Position numbers and translations under genes: made by a program. A model generated the notes under the pieces. It worked only from the letters and a program-made list of their open reading frames with translations. It was not told where the DNA came from and did no database searches. Shown piece by piece: positions 31,524 to 39,582 of a stretch of 64,000 nucleotides of DNA. Within the stretch, counting starts at the first letter, position 1. Every line of letters starts with the position of its first letter. Source of the DNA: Amycolatopsis mediterranei (lineage in GTDB: Bacteria > Actinomycetota > Actinomycetes > Mycobacteriales > Pseudonocardiaceae); assembly GCF_026017845.1 (NCBI RefSeq), contig NZ_CP100416.1, positions 7,839,199 to 7,903,198 of the forward strand, given 5' to 3'.

Positions 31524-32524
31524 GCCGCAATGGCCCCTGGCTGCTCGTCACCGGTCTCCACCGGCGACGCGATCTCCAGCTTGGCCTTCTGCGCGGCCTG
31601 GTCGGCCTCGAACTTGATCCGCGCCTTGTTCGAGAAGTGCAGGCCCCACAGGAACATGCCCCGGATCAGGCAGACGGCCGCGGTGGCCAGGAACAGCCCG
31701 TAGGCCACGTGCACGGCGATGAAGAAGCCGTACGCGAGCGCCACGCCGGCCCCGAAGGCGAACTGCGAGGCCGGCTTCGACGGCGACGTGCCCGGGTCGG
31801 TCACCATGTAGTTGGTGTAGAGCACGAACGCGACGCCGGTGCCCATCGCCAGCGCGCCGGAGATCGACGTGTCGAAGAGCCAGCCGCGGACGAACGCCTG
31901 GACGACGAAGAAGCTCAGCCAGCCCGCGATCAGCCACATCCGGCCGGTCAGCAGCGCGTTGAGCACCGTGCCCGACACGATGATGATGCCGACGATCAGC
32001 CAGCCGCCCCAGGTGGGGATCTGCTCGGTGAAGTGGTACGGCGGGGCGATGCTGGCCCACGGGAACACGAGCAGGATGATCGTGATGCCGAAGTTCGACG
32101 GGTTCATGTAGTGCCGCATCCGGCCGTACACCGGCGCCTGCAGGATCCACTTGGTGCCGACCGCGACGGCGACCCCGAACATCATCACGAGGATCTGGTC
32201 GTTGACGTAGGTCAGCATGTTGAGCGCGAGGCCGGTGATGTGCGCGGGCAGGAGGAACTCCGCCAGCCCCTTGAACCCGCCGCCCCGGAACCGGACGTCG
32301 CGCTGGGTCACCCGGGCGTTGATGATCTCGAGGACGATCTCCGTGGTGTACGCGGTCGCCAGCGCGACGAACGGGTACAGCCACGGCTGCTCGAAGCCGA
32401 GCACGGTGTAGCCGACGATGTTGAAGATCGTGATCGAGATCGCGAACCGCCGCAGCGCGGTGATGACCTTGTTGGTCCGCTTCGGTGGCGCACTGTCCAC
32501 CTTGGTCAGGGTCGGGGTGGCCAT
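31520..32524 (-). CDS. Enediyne membrane protein UnbU (E5) type
   Basis: The 334-residue protein has about eight or nine hydrophobic segments and the RnfD/NqrB-like motif MVTDPGTSPSKP (about residues 244-255) where related proteins bind FMN. UnbU belongs to the conserved UnbL-UnbV-UnbU trio next to enediyne PKS genes; it is thought to act in core maturation, possibly electron transfer at the membrane, but has no assigned reaction. It begins 1 bp after the UnbV stop and overlaps the P450 start, so the order E3-E4-E5-E7 is tightly coupled. Confidence 0.92.
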   Translation of the reverse strand: MATPTLTKVDSAPPKRTNKVITALRRFAISITIFNIVGYTVLGFEQPWLYPFVALATAYTTEIVLEIINARVTQRDVRFRGGGFKGLAEFLLPAHITGLALNMLTYVNDQILVMMFGVAVAVGTKWILQAPVYGRMRHYMNPSNFGITIILLVFPWASIAPPYHFTEQIPTWGGWLIVGIIIVSGTVLNALLTGRMWLIAGWLSFFVVQAFVRGWLFDTSISGALAMGTGVAFVLYTNYMVTDPGTSPSKPASQFAFGAGVALAYGFFIAVHVAYGLFLATAAVCLIRGMFLWGLHFSNKARIKFEADQAAQKAKLEIASPVETGDEQPGAIAA

Positions 32525-32525
32525 G

Positions 32526-34499
32526 TCACATCGCTTCCTTCGCCGTGGAGCCGAGCTGGTACATGTGGCAACCGGGTTCGAGCTTCAGATTCTGCGTCCG
32601 CAGCTGCCCGGTCCGGTCCCGCCACTGCAGGTGCACGTCGAGCGGGCCGGTGACGTCGTGCCCGAGGCCGATCTGGACGTCGAAGCTGCGCCGGCCGGCC
32701 TCCCCGCTGCTGCCGTCGACCCGGCCGAGGTACTTCTTGCCGTCCGAGGTGGTCACCGTGACCTGGGCGCCGATCGCCGGCACGCCGGCCGCGGGCAGCG
32801 GGCCGGGCGCCACCGGGGCGTCGGTGGTCAGCTTCAGCTGCAGGTACTTGCCGGAGTTCGGGCTGTCGTTGTGGTAGAAGATCGGCTCCTCCCACTGCCG
32901 CGCCACGGCGAACTCGGGCAGGCCGTCGCCGTTCGTGTCACCGACGGCGATGCCGCGGGTCGGGACCGGAACCGCCAGGCCGAGCTTCGGCGCGAGGTCG
33001 GCGTACCGGCCGTCCGAACCCTTCACGTAGAAGTGCAGCGTCTGGTCACCGCCGATGTCGTCACCGGCGCGCGCGTTCGGCCACCAGAACGGGTTGGACA
33101 GCAGGCCGTCGTGGGCGGTGGCGATCTCCTGCAGGTTCGGCCAGCGGTTGACCTGGCCCTTGACGAACCCGGTCGCCTGCGCGATCTGGTTGTCACCGCT
33201 GTTGTTGAAGTCCTGGATCTTGACGTCCCAGCCCCAGCCGGACCACGCCGTGCGGCCCTCGGCGCTGTCGTCGTGGAACGGTGCGACGCCGTCCTTGAAC
33301 TGCTTGGTCAGGTCCGCGTTGTCCTTGGCCTCGTTCATGAACTGGAAGTTCGACTCTTCGATGCCCCACGACGTCGCGATGTTGCTGACGAACAGGTCGT
33401 AGAGACCGTCGTGGTTCAGGTCGCCGAAGTCGACGCCCATCCCCTTGAACGAGTCGTGGCCCAGCACCTTCGACTTCGGGTCGGTGATCCCGCGGACGCC
33501 GGTGACCTCGGCCAGCTCGATGTGGCCCGGCGTGGACTTGTTGTACAGGAAGTGGTCGTGCCCGAAGTCGTTGGCGATGTAGAGCTCCGGCAGGTTGTCG
33601 CCGTCGACGTCGGTGGCGCTGGAGGCCAGCGTCCAGCCGAGGCGCGCGCTCTCCGGGATGCCCTGGGAAGCGTCGGCGTACCGGGCGCTCGGGTTCGCCC
33701 CGGCCGTGGCCCCGGTCCAGCGGTAGATGTACTTGGCGCCCGAGTTCGTCGCGTGCGACATCGACTGGTTCAGCGTGATGCCGCCGTCGGCGTTCGGGTC
33801 CAGGACCTTGCTGTCCGGGAAGTAGTTGCCGACGAAGACGTCGACGTGGCCGTCGCCGTCGAAGTCGCCGATGGTGACGGAGTCGGTGTTCCACAGCGGG
33901 CCGGTGTACTTGCCGTCCGGGCCCCGGTTGTTGCCCGGCACCAGTTCGGTCGGCTGGAACGCGGAGGCGTCGAACTTGGTCGCGGTGGCCTTCTGCAGGA
34001 ACAGCACCGGGGTGCGGCCCCAGTAGTAGGCCAGGACGTCGGTGCGGCCGTCCTCGTTGTAGTCACCGGGGACGCAGCCCATCGGCGCCATGTAGTCCCA
34101 CGTCGGCAGCGCCGGCGCCGGGTCGAGCGCGAAGGGCGCGTAGCGCGGGCCGGAGTCCGGCGCCGGCGTGATGACGACCTGGTCGCTGCGCGGGTCGACG
34201 AGGCAGAGGTCGTTCGGCTTGCCACTGCCGCTGATGTCGTTGATGGCGATCGCGGCGCCGACCGAGGAGATCCAGGCGGCGATCTTCTCGTATTCCTTGT
34301 TCACCGTCCGGATCGACTGCGACTTCGCCGCCGCGGGCAGCGCGATCGTCATCGGGGTGAAGTGGAACTTGTCCGCCATCTGGTCCTGTTCGGCGGCCGA
34401 AACACTGGGCAACCGCGCGACCAGGAACAGGCCGAGGATCAGCGCCAGCGCCACGATGCCCGCCAGCTGCCTGCGCAGCCAGCCGAAGGTCGCGGTCAT
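32526..34499 (-). CDS. Enediyne FG-GAP protein UnbV (E4) type
   Basis: The 657-residue protein has an N-terminal signal or anchor (about 10-35, hydrophobic IVALALILGLFLVA), then a beta-propeller of FG-GAP repeats with calcium-type loops such as DFDGDGHVDV, DVDGDNLPEL and DLNHDGLYDL, and an ASPIC/UnbV-like C-terminus (IGLGHDVTGPLDVHLQW). It would face the outside of the membrane. UnbV is one of the three genes always linked to enediyne PKS. The start overlaps the UnbL-type stop by 4 bp (ATGA). The biochemical role is unknown for the family. Confidence 0.94.
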   Translation of the reverse strand: MTATFGWLRRQLAGIVALALILGLFLVARLPSVSAAEQDQMADKFHFTPMTIALPAAAKSQSIRTVNKEYEKIAAWISSVGAAIAINDISGSGKPNDLCLVDPRSDQVVITPAPDSGPRYAPFALDPAPALPTWDYMAPMGCVPGDYNEDGRTDVLAYYWGRTPVLFLQKATATKFDASAFQPTELVPGNNRGPDGKYTGPLWNTDSVTIGDFDGDGHVDVFVGNYFPDSKVLDPNADGGITLNQSMSHATNSGAKYIYRWTGATAGANPSARYADASQGIPESARLGWTLASSATDVDGDNLPELYIANDFGHDHFLYNKSTPGHIELAEVTGVRGITDPKSKVLGHDSFKGMGVDFGDLNHDGLYDLFVSNIATSWGIEESNFQFMNEAKDNADLTKQFKDGVAPFHDDSAEGRTAWSGWGWDVKIQDFNNSGDNQIAQATGFVKGQVNRWPNLQEIATAHDGLLSNPFWWPNARAGDDIGGDQTLHFYVKGSDGRYADLAPKLGLAVPVPTRGIAVGDTNGDGLPEFAVARQWEEPIFYHNDSPNSGKYLQLKLTTDAPVAPGPLPAAGVPAIGAQVTVTTSDGKKYLGRVDGSSGEAGRRSFDVQIGLGHDVTGPLDVHLQWRDRTGQLRTQNLKLEPGCHMYQLGSTAKEAM

Positions 34500-35479
34500 T
34501 TGTTCTTCCCTCCGTGGGTCAGCACTTCTTCGGCGATCCGCTGCCGCCAGGTTTCGAAGGCCGGGACGTCGTCGCCGTCGACGACCACGGCCGGCCGGAC
34601 CTCTTGGGTGATGGCCGCGGCGCGTTCGGCGGACACGCCGCAGATCGCCCGGGCCGCCATCTCGGTTTCCGGGATCATCAGGCCCGAGCGCACCCGGCAC
34701 TCGGCGGCGAAAGCACTCCCCTGCGCCAGCTGCCCGTGGTGGATCCCGGCGCGGTCGACCAGTTCCGCCAGCTCGTCGGCGGTGACCCCGCACGCGTAGG
34801 TCGAGGCGAGTCCCACCCCGGCGTACAGGTCGCCGTGGCGCGATTCGGGGAACTCCTCGATCGTCTTGGCCACCAGCTCGACGTCGGTGCCGCAGATGAA
34901 CCACAGCGCCCGGCCGATGCCCTGGTCGATGGCCCGCAGCGCGTAACCGTCGTAGCGCCGGTCCGGCCAGGAGAATCCCTGCTCCTGGTACTGGTTCCGG
35001 ATGTAGGAGTCGGTCTTGAAGTAAGCCTGGTGGAAGCCGTAGCCGTCGAGCACGAGCCAGCGCAGCAGCGGGTCGAACGCCGACGCTTTCGGCCACGCGA
35101 ACCGCGGGAGCCGGCACATGGCCCAGCCGACCCCGACGTAGATGATGTAGTCGTGCTTCTCGCCGGGGCCGGCCAGGAACTCGGCGATGTTCGTGCTCTT
35201 GCCGAACGGCAGCCCGTCGAGGACGCCGTACCCCATTCCCGCGCCTTCGTAGGCGAAGCCGCGGAACTGCGCCGGAATGCGCTCGAGCCATTCTTCGGCC
35301 TGCTCGACCGACTTCGCTTCGACGGCGTGGGCGTACCCGAGGAGGAACTTCTCCCCGACCGTCTCGAGCCGTTCCTGAGCGGCTGGGCTCTTCCGGTGGA
35401 AGCCCCGCTTCTCCAGCAAGGTTTCCGAGACGTTCGGAGTCAGGATGCGACGTCTCAGCGTGCGCCAACCATTGCCCAA
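34496..35479 (-). CDS. Enediyne UnbL/DUF1702 protein (E3)
   Basis: This 327-residue DUF1702 protein has the family segments GFAYEGAGMGYGVLDGLP (about 74-91), WLVLDGYGFHQAYF (about 140-153) and IDQGIGRALWFICG (about 182-195). UnbL is the first gene of the conserved UnbL-UnbV-UnbU trio. The start is an unusual TTG at 35479 with a GGGGGAGA ribosome-binding site, because the only nearby ATG (35472) is out of frame. It overlaps UnbV by 4 bp. A second DUF1702 gene lies directly upstream. Confidence 0.92.
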   Translation of the reverse strand: MGNGWRTLRRRILTPNVSETLLEKRGFHRKSPAAQERLETVGEKFLLGYAHAVEAKSVEQAEEWLERIPAQFRGFAYEGAGMGYGVLDGLPFGKSTNIAEFLAGPGEKHDYIIYVGVGWAMCRLPRFAWPKASAFDPLLRWLVLDGYGFHQAYFKTDSYIRNQYQEQGFSWPDRRYDGYALRAIDQGIGRALWFICGTDVELVAKTIEEFPESRHGDLYAGVGLASTYACGVTADELAELVDRAGIHHGQLAQGSAFAAECRVRSGLMIPETEMAARAICGVSAERAAAITQEVRPAVVVDGDDVPAFETWRQRIAEEVLTHGGKNK

Positions 35480-35579
35480 CGCACTCTCCCCCTTAGGGTC
35501 GGATAGGACGGTTCACTTCTTCGTTCTACGGTCACAGATCCGCTGTTCAGCGCTCTACTCCGGGCGTGCGCCGGGATGA

Positions 35580-36575
35580 TCAGCCGGCCAGCCGGCCCAG
35601 CGCGTCGCGGAAATCCCGCCGGATCCGTTCGCGCCACAGCTCGTAGGGCGGCTCGGGACCGTCGTCGCCGTCGGCGGCCTCGGTGCGGTCCGCGATGGTC
35701 TGCGCGCCCTGCACCGACAGGTTGACGAGCACGCCGGCGGCCAGGTGCGTGTGCGCCGGCACGTGACCCGAATAGGTCCGGGCCTTGACGGCGAACACGA
35801 CCCCGAGCGCCAGCTCGGCGAAGTACTCGCCCGCCGCCCGGCGCAGCTGCCCGTACCCGGCTTGGTCGGTGCCGCCGGCGAAGGTCGACGCCAGCCCCAC
35901 GCCGCTCCAGAGGTCCGCCCGCCGCGGCTCGGCGAACCGGCCGACGGCCTCGGCCACCGCCGACGGCACGCCGCCGTTGATGAACCACAGCGCCCGCCCG
36001 ACGCCCTGGTCGAACGCCCGCGCGAAGTACTCCGGCCGCCCCGCCCACGGGTAGGGCTCCGGCTCGGCCTGCTCGTCCACCCAGCGCCGGGTGTCGAAGT
36101 AGGCGCGGTCGAAGCCGTAGCCGTCGACGGCCAGCCAGCTCATCACCGGGTGGTAGGGCACCCCGGTCAGTTCGGGCAGGATGTTCTTCCACAGTGGACG
36201 CGGCAGCCGCGCCATCGCGAAGCCGATCCCGATGTAGGTCAGGAAGATGTGCGGGCGCCCCGGCCCTTCCAGCAGTGCGCGGGTGCGGTCGCGGCCGCCG
36301 CCGGGCATGGCGTCGAGGATCGTGTAGCCCATCGTGGCGCCTTCGTAGGCGAAGCCGCGTTGCTCGGGCTCGATGAGCGCGAGCCGCCGCTCGATTTCCC
36401 ACAGGGATGCGCCTTCGATGGCCCATTCGAACCCGCACACCACCGCCTGCGGCACCGCCTCCAGCCGGGCCGTCGCGTCGGTGTGGGTCACCGGGAAGTT
36501 CCGGCCGGCGAACCCGACCGACGCGAACGACGGCGCGAGCACCTGCTTCCGCAGGACGCCGATGAAAGAGGACAT
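35580..36575 (-). CDS. Second UnbL/DUF1702 protein (tandem paralogue)
   Basis: The 331-residue product shares the DUF1702 pattern with its downstream neighbour (GFAYEGATMGYTILDAMP, LAVDGYGFDRAYF, DQGVGRALWFINGG) but differs over much of its length, so this is an old duplication. ATG 36575 has AAAGGA upstream. It is the first gene of the long minus-strand enediyne operon and is separated from the next DUF1702 gene by 100 bp that could hold an internal promoter. A heterodimer of the two is an attractive but unproved idea. Confidence 0.9.
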   Translation of the reverse strand: MSSFIGVLRKQVLAPSFASVGFAGRNFPVTHTDATARLEAVPQAVVCGFEWAIEGASLWEIERRLALIEPEQRGFAYEGATMGYTILDAMPGGGRDRTRALLEGPGRPHIFLTYIGIGFAMARLPRPLWKNILPELTGVPYHPVMSWLAVDGYGFDRAYFDTRRWVDEQAEPEPYPWAGRPEYFARAFDQGVGRALWFINGGVPSAVAEAVGRFAEPRRADLWSGVGLASTFAGGTDQAGYGQLRRAAGEYFAELALGVVFAVKARTYSGHVPAHTHLAAGVLVNLSVQGAQTIADRTEAADGDDGPEPPYELWRERIRRDFRDALGRLAG

Positions 36576-36606
36576 GAGGAGAATCCTTTGCTCGGATGGG
36601 GTTCGG

Positions 36607-37518
36607 TCAGGCCACGGCGCGCAGGGCAGGGCGCTGCATCGCCAGCATCCGCTGGCTGAACGGGGACTGGCGCGAGGCCAGGGTGATCGCGATCGGTGCG
36701 TCGGTCGGCGCCGGCGGACGCAGCTCGACCCGGCCGGTGGACAGTCCGTGGGCGGCGACCTGGGCGGTCGAGTACCCGATGGAGAACCACGAACCGGCGG
36801 CGCCGACCACCCGGTGCCGGGCCACGGCGATCGCGGTCCAGGAGCCGGCCGGGACCCCGGTCAGGCGGAGCTCGCCGGAGTACATGGCGCCCGCACCGCT
36901 GAACGCGACCGGACCGCACTGCGGCACCGGATCGGCGAAGAGGCCGACGAGCACGTCGGCGGCGGGCAGGCCGGCCGGCAGGTCCAGCTGCAGCGCCAGC
37001 GTTCCGGTACCGGCGCGCAGGGAAGCGCAGTTGCGGCCGGCGCCCCGCAGCGCGCTCAGCGGCGGAACCCGTTGGTAGTGCGGGGAAATCGCCACGAGCA
37101 GCTCGGCCACCTGCGGCTCGCGGTATTGCGTCGGCGTCATCCCGACCGCGCGGGAGAACCGGCTGGTGAAGGTGCCGACGCTGCTGTAGCCGACGCTGCA
37201 GACGATGTCGGACACGTTGAGCGAGGTCGTCAGGAGCAACCGCTTCGCTTCGAAGAGCCGGACCGCGGTCAGGAACCGGCCCGGGGTGACCCCGGTGGTT
37301 TCGGCGAACATCCGGGAGAAGTGGAACCTGCTGATGAACACCTCGGACGCCAGCTCGTCGAGCGTGAGGGGCTCGAAGTACCGGTCCTGGATGAGCTTGA
37401 TCGCCGTGAGCACGGCCGGGCGGATCACCGGTTCGGTACGGTCCCAGGCCGGTGGCCGCCGCCCAGGCTCATCGGACCCGCTGTCGTGGCCGACAGCCGC
37501 AATCGAACGCAACATCAT
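36607..37518 (-). CDS. AraC-family regulator with N-terminal HTH, copy 1
   Basis: The 303-residue protein has a double AraC helix-turn-helix near the N-terminus (LTLDELASEVFISRFHFSRMF to VGYSSVGTFTSRFSRAVGMTPTQYR, about 50-135) and a C-terminal domain of unknown fold (about 160-290). The reversed order, with the HTH first, is shared with the paralogue at 47395-48147. The frame remains open to 38085 but the extra residues look random, so ATG 37518 is chosen. It is divergent from the SARP gene over a 500-bp region with palindromic sites. It may control the operon that begins 32 bp downstream at 36575. Confidence 0.85.
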   Translation of the reverse strand: MMLRSIAAVGHDSGSDEPGRRPPAWDRTEPVIRPAVLTAIKLIQDRYFEPLTLDELASEVFISRFHFSRMFAETTGVTPGRFLTAVRLFEAKRLLLTTSLNVSDIVCSVGYSSVGTFTSRFSRAVGMTPTQYREPQVAELLVAISPHYQRVPPLSALRGAGRNCASLRAGTGTLALQLDLPAGLPAADVLVGLFADPVPQCGPVAFSGAGAMYSGELRLTGVPAGSWTAIAVARHRVVGAAGSWFSIGYSTAQVAAHGLSTGRVELRPPAPTDAPIAITLASRQSPFSQRMLAMQRPALRAVA

Positions 37519-37676
37519 CAGTCCAATCTCGAATTCCCCGTCGTCTGGTTCTCCTCGCTGCAGCGAAGATGAACCGGATTGCGGGACGATCGACGAGCCC
37601 TTGAGGGATCTCGCCGGAAATTCCCCGGCCACGGACGCCGGGCCCGTCCGATCCCGGCGGAACACCCGGGCCCGGG

Positions 37677-37689
37677 GTGCGGAACGCAC
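37677..37689. promoter_or_regulatory. Perfect 13-bp palindrome GTGCG-GAA-CGCAC (AraC/SARP divergent region)
   Basis: This operator-like site has two perfect 5-bp arms around GAA. It lies 159 bp upstream of the AraC start and 332 bp upstream of the SARP start. The same arms recur at 37809, and near-matches occur at 47165 and 54378. Confidence 0.68.
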
Positions 37690-37808
37690 GCCGCCGTCCG
37701 TGCGCACCGCATCACACGAAGGGGTCCATTGGTCCCTCCGTGTTCGGTTCTGGGCCGTTGCGGGGAACCGTCCCGGCGGCGACGTCCTGGCCGGCCGTGG
37801 GCGCCGGG

Positions 37809-37843
37809 GTGCGTTTCGCACCCGGAGGACGTGCGGAACACCC
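37809..37843. promoter_or_regulatory. Palindrome GTGCG-TTT-CGCAC plus half site GTGCGGAACACCC
   Basis: 37809-37821 is a perfect palindrome (its complement reads GTGCGAAACGCAC). 37831-37843 is a site with one good arm, beginning 22 bp later, that is, about two helical turns away, as expected for cooperative dimers. The 37519-38020 gap otherwise holds no gene that I can support; the SARP and AraC promoters must lie here. Confidence 0.68.
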
Positions 37844-38020
37844 GGCTCCACGGGGAAAAGCTCCCGCGACTCCGGTGGGCAGGTCACTGGCTGTGCCCGG
37901 CCTCGTCTGTCACATTCGGATAGGAGCCCGGAGTTCGGCCTTCCACCGACCCGCGAGGCGTGAATTGGGGATCGCGTGAACTGGGGACGCGAGGGAACCT
38001 TGAGATGCAGGAGGCCTGCC

Positions 38021-38836
38021 ATGTACTCCGACGAACGGCGAGGGGAAGGATCGCGCGGCAGCGGCGAAGACGACGTGCGGTTCACTGTCCTCGGCCCGCT
38101 GGAGGTCCTGCGCGACGGCGTCGATCACGCGCCCAAGACGCCGAAGGTCCTGCAGCTGCTCGCGGTGCTGGTGACCCGGCCCGGCCGGATGGTGCACATC
38201 GACACGCTGATCCAGGAGCTGTGGTCGGACAACCCGCCGCGCACCGTCCGCACGACGTTGCACACCTACGTCTACCACCTCCGGCGGTGCATCGCCGATC
38301 ACCAGCTCGCCGAAGACGCGGACAAGATGCTGACCACGCGCCAGTCCGGGTACGCCCTGCACATCGAGCCCACCCAGGTGGACGTGCACGACTTCGGGCT
38401 GTTCCAGCACCTCGGCAACAGCCGGCGCGCGGCCGGCGACCACGCCGGCGCGGCCGACAGCTACCGCAGCGCCCTCGACCTGTGGTCCGGCGCGCCGCTG
38501 GCCAACCTGCAGTGCGGCCCGGTCCTTTCGGCCTACCGCACCGAGCTGGTCGAGCAGCAGCGGAACGTCCTGCACCTGCGCATCGAAGCCGAGATCGCCG
38601 GTGGCCACCACCGCGAACTGATCGGCGAACTGCGCGGCCTCGCGACGCACAGCCCGCTCGACGAAGCCCTGCACGGCCAGCTGATGCGCGCGCTCGGCCG
38701 CAGCGGACGGCGCTCCGACGCGATGACGGTGTACCGCGGCCTGCGCTCCCGGCTCGCCGGTGAGCTCGGCGTCGAACCCTGCGACGAGCTGCAGCTCCTG
38801 CACCGCGACCTGATTTCCGAAGGCGACCACCGCTGA
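38021..38836 (+). CDS. SARP-family transcriptional activator
   Basis: This 271-residue protein is a small Streptomyces antibiotic regulatory protein. It has an N-terminal OmpR-like winged helix (FTVLGPLEVLRDG, then LQLLAVLVTRPGRMVHIDTLIQELW and TTLHTYVYHLRRCI) followed by a bacterial transcriptional activation domain rich in helices and ending LGVEPCDELQLLHRDLI. Such SARPs bind direct repeats and activate antibiotic operons. ATG 38021 is chosen because GGAGG lies 6 bp upstream. It is divergent from the AraC gene and is followed 37 bp later by an HxlR gene. It is the best candidate activator of the enediyne operon. Confidence 0.92.
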   Translation: MYSDERRGEGSRGSGEDDVRFTVLGPLEVLRDGVDHAPKTPKVLQLLAVLVTRPGRMVHIDTLIQELWSDNPPRTVRTTLHTYVYHLRRCIADHQLAEDADKMLTTRQSGYALHIEPTQVDVHDFGLFQHLGNSRRAAGDHAGAADSYRSALDLWSGAPLANLQCGPVLSAYRTELVEQQRNVLHLRIEAEIAGGHHRELIGELRGLATHSPLDEALHGQLMRALGRSGRRSDAMTVYRGLRSRLAGELGVEPCDELQLLHRDLISEGDHR

Positions 38837-38873
38837 TCCGACAGTTCCACCGCACGAAGGAAGAGGACCGCTC

Positions 38874-39572
38874 ATGCCCACGACCCACACCCGCGCCTAC
38901 GGCCAGTTCTGCGGGCTCGCCCGCGCGCTCGAGATCGTCGGGGAGCGCTGGTCGCTGCTCGTCGTGCGTGACCTCGTGCTCGGGCCGAAGCGCTACGACG
39001 AACTGCAGGCCGGCCTGCCGAAGATCCCGTCGAGCATCCTTTCCGCGCGGCTCAACGAGCTCGAGGCGGCCGGCGTGATCCGCCGCCGCGTGCGCGGGGA
39101 ACTGAACGCCGGTGTCGTCTACGAGCTGACCCAGTACGGCAGCGAACTCGACCAGGTCCTGCTCGACCTCGGCCTGTGGGGCGCGCGGTCCCTGCACCAG
39201 CCGAAGCCCGGCGACATCCTGACCCTGGACTCGGCGATCCTCTCGCTGTACACCACCTTCCGGCCCGACGTGGCCGAAGGCGTCCAGGTGACCTACGAGA
39301 TCCGCTACGGCGACCAGATGATCGTCCACGCGCTGATCGAGGACGGCGTGGCCAAGGTCGGCGAAGGCCGCCTGCCGGGTGCGGACCTGATCATCAAGGC
39401 CGACCACGCCGCCGCGCTGCTGGACCTGATGAGCGGCACGGTCGCGGCGGACGAGGCCGTGCGCGGCGGCCGGCTGGCGATCGAGGGCGAGGTCGCCGAC
39501 CTCCAGCTGTTCGCGCAGCTGTTCCACGTTCCCGCGGCGCCGGAGCCGCCGGAGGGCATCGTGGTGCGGTGA
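38874..39572 (+). CDS. HxlR-type winged-helix regulator with C-terminal SCP2-like domain, copy 1
   Basis: The 232-residue protein has an N-terminal HxlR domain (ARALEIVGERWSLLVVRDL, then LSARLNELEAAGVIRRRV) and a C-terminal half of about 120 residues resembling a sterol-carrier-like ligand-binding domain. This build is common in actinomycete repressors that respond to small hydrophobic ligands. It is 37 bp downstream of the SARP gene and likely co-transcribed. A very similar paralogue is at 54556-55248. The ligand may be a pathway product. Confidence 0.9.
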   Translation: MPTTHTRAYGQFCGLARALEIVGERWSLLVVRDLVLGPKRYDELQAGLPKIPSSILSARLNELEAAGVIRRRVRGELNAGVVYELTQYGSELDQVLLDLGLWGARSLHQPKPGDILTLDSAILSLYTTFRPDVAEGVQVTYEIRYGDQMIVHALIEDGVAKVGEGRLPGADLIIKADHAAALLDLMSGTVAADEAVRGGRLAIEGEVADLQLFAQLFHVPAAPEPPEGIVVR

Positions 39573-39582
39573 TCGCGCCGGC

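Noticed and set aside
36607..38085. Longer start for AraC copy 1 (up to 38085)
   Set aside because: The extra 190 residues have no similarity to the paralogue, cross the palindromic operator region and overlap the SARP start; ATG 37518 is more plausible.
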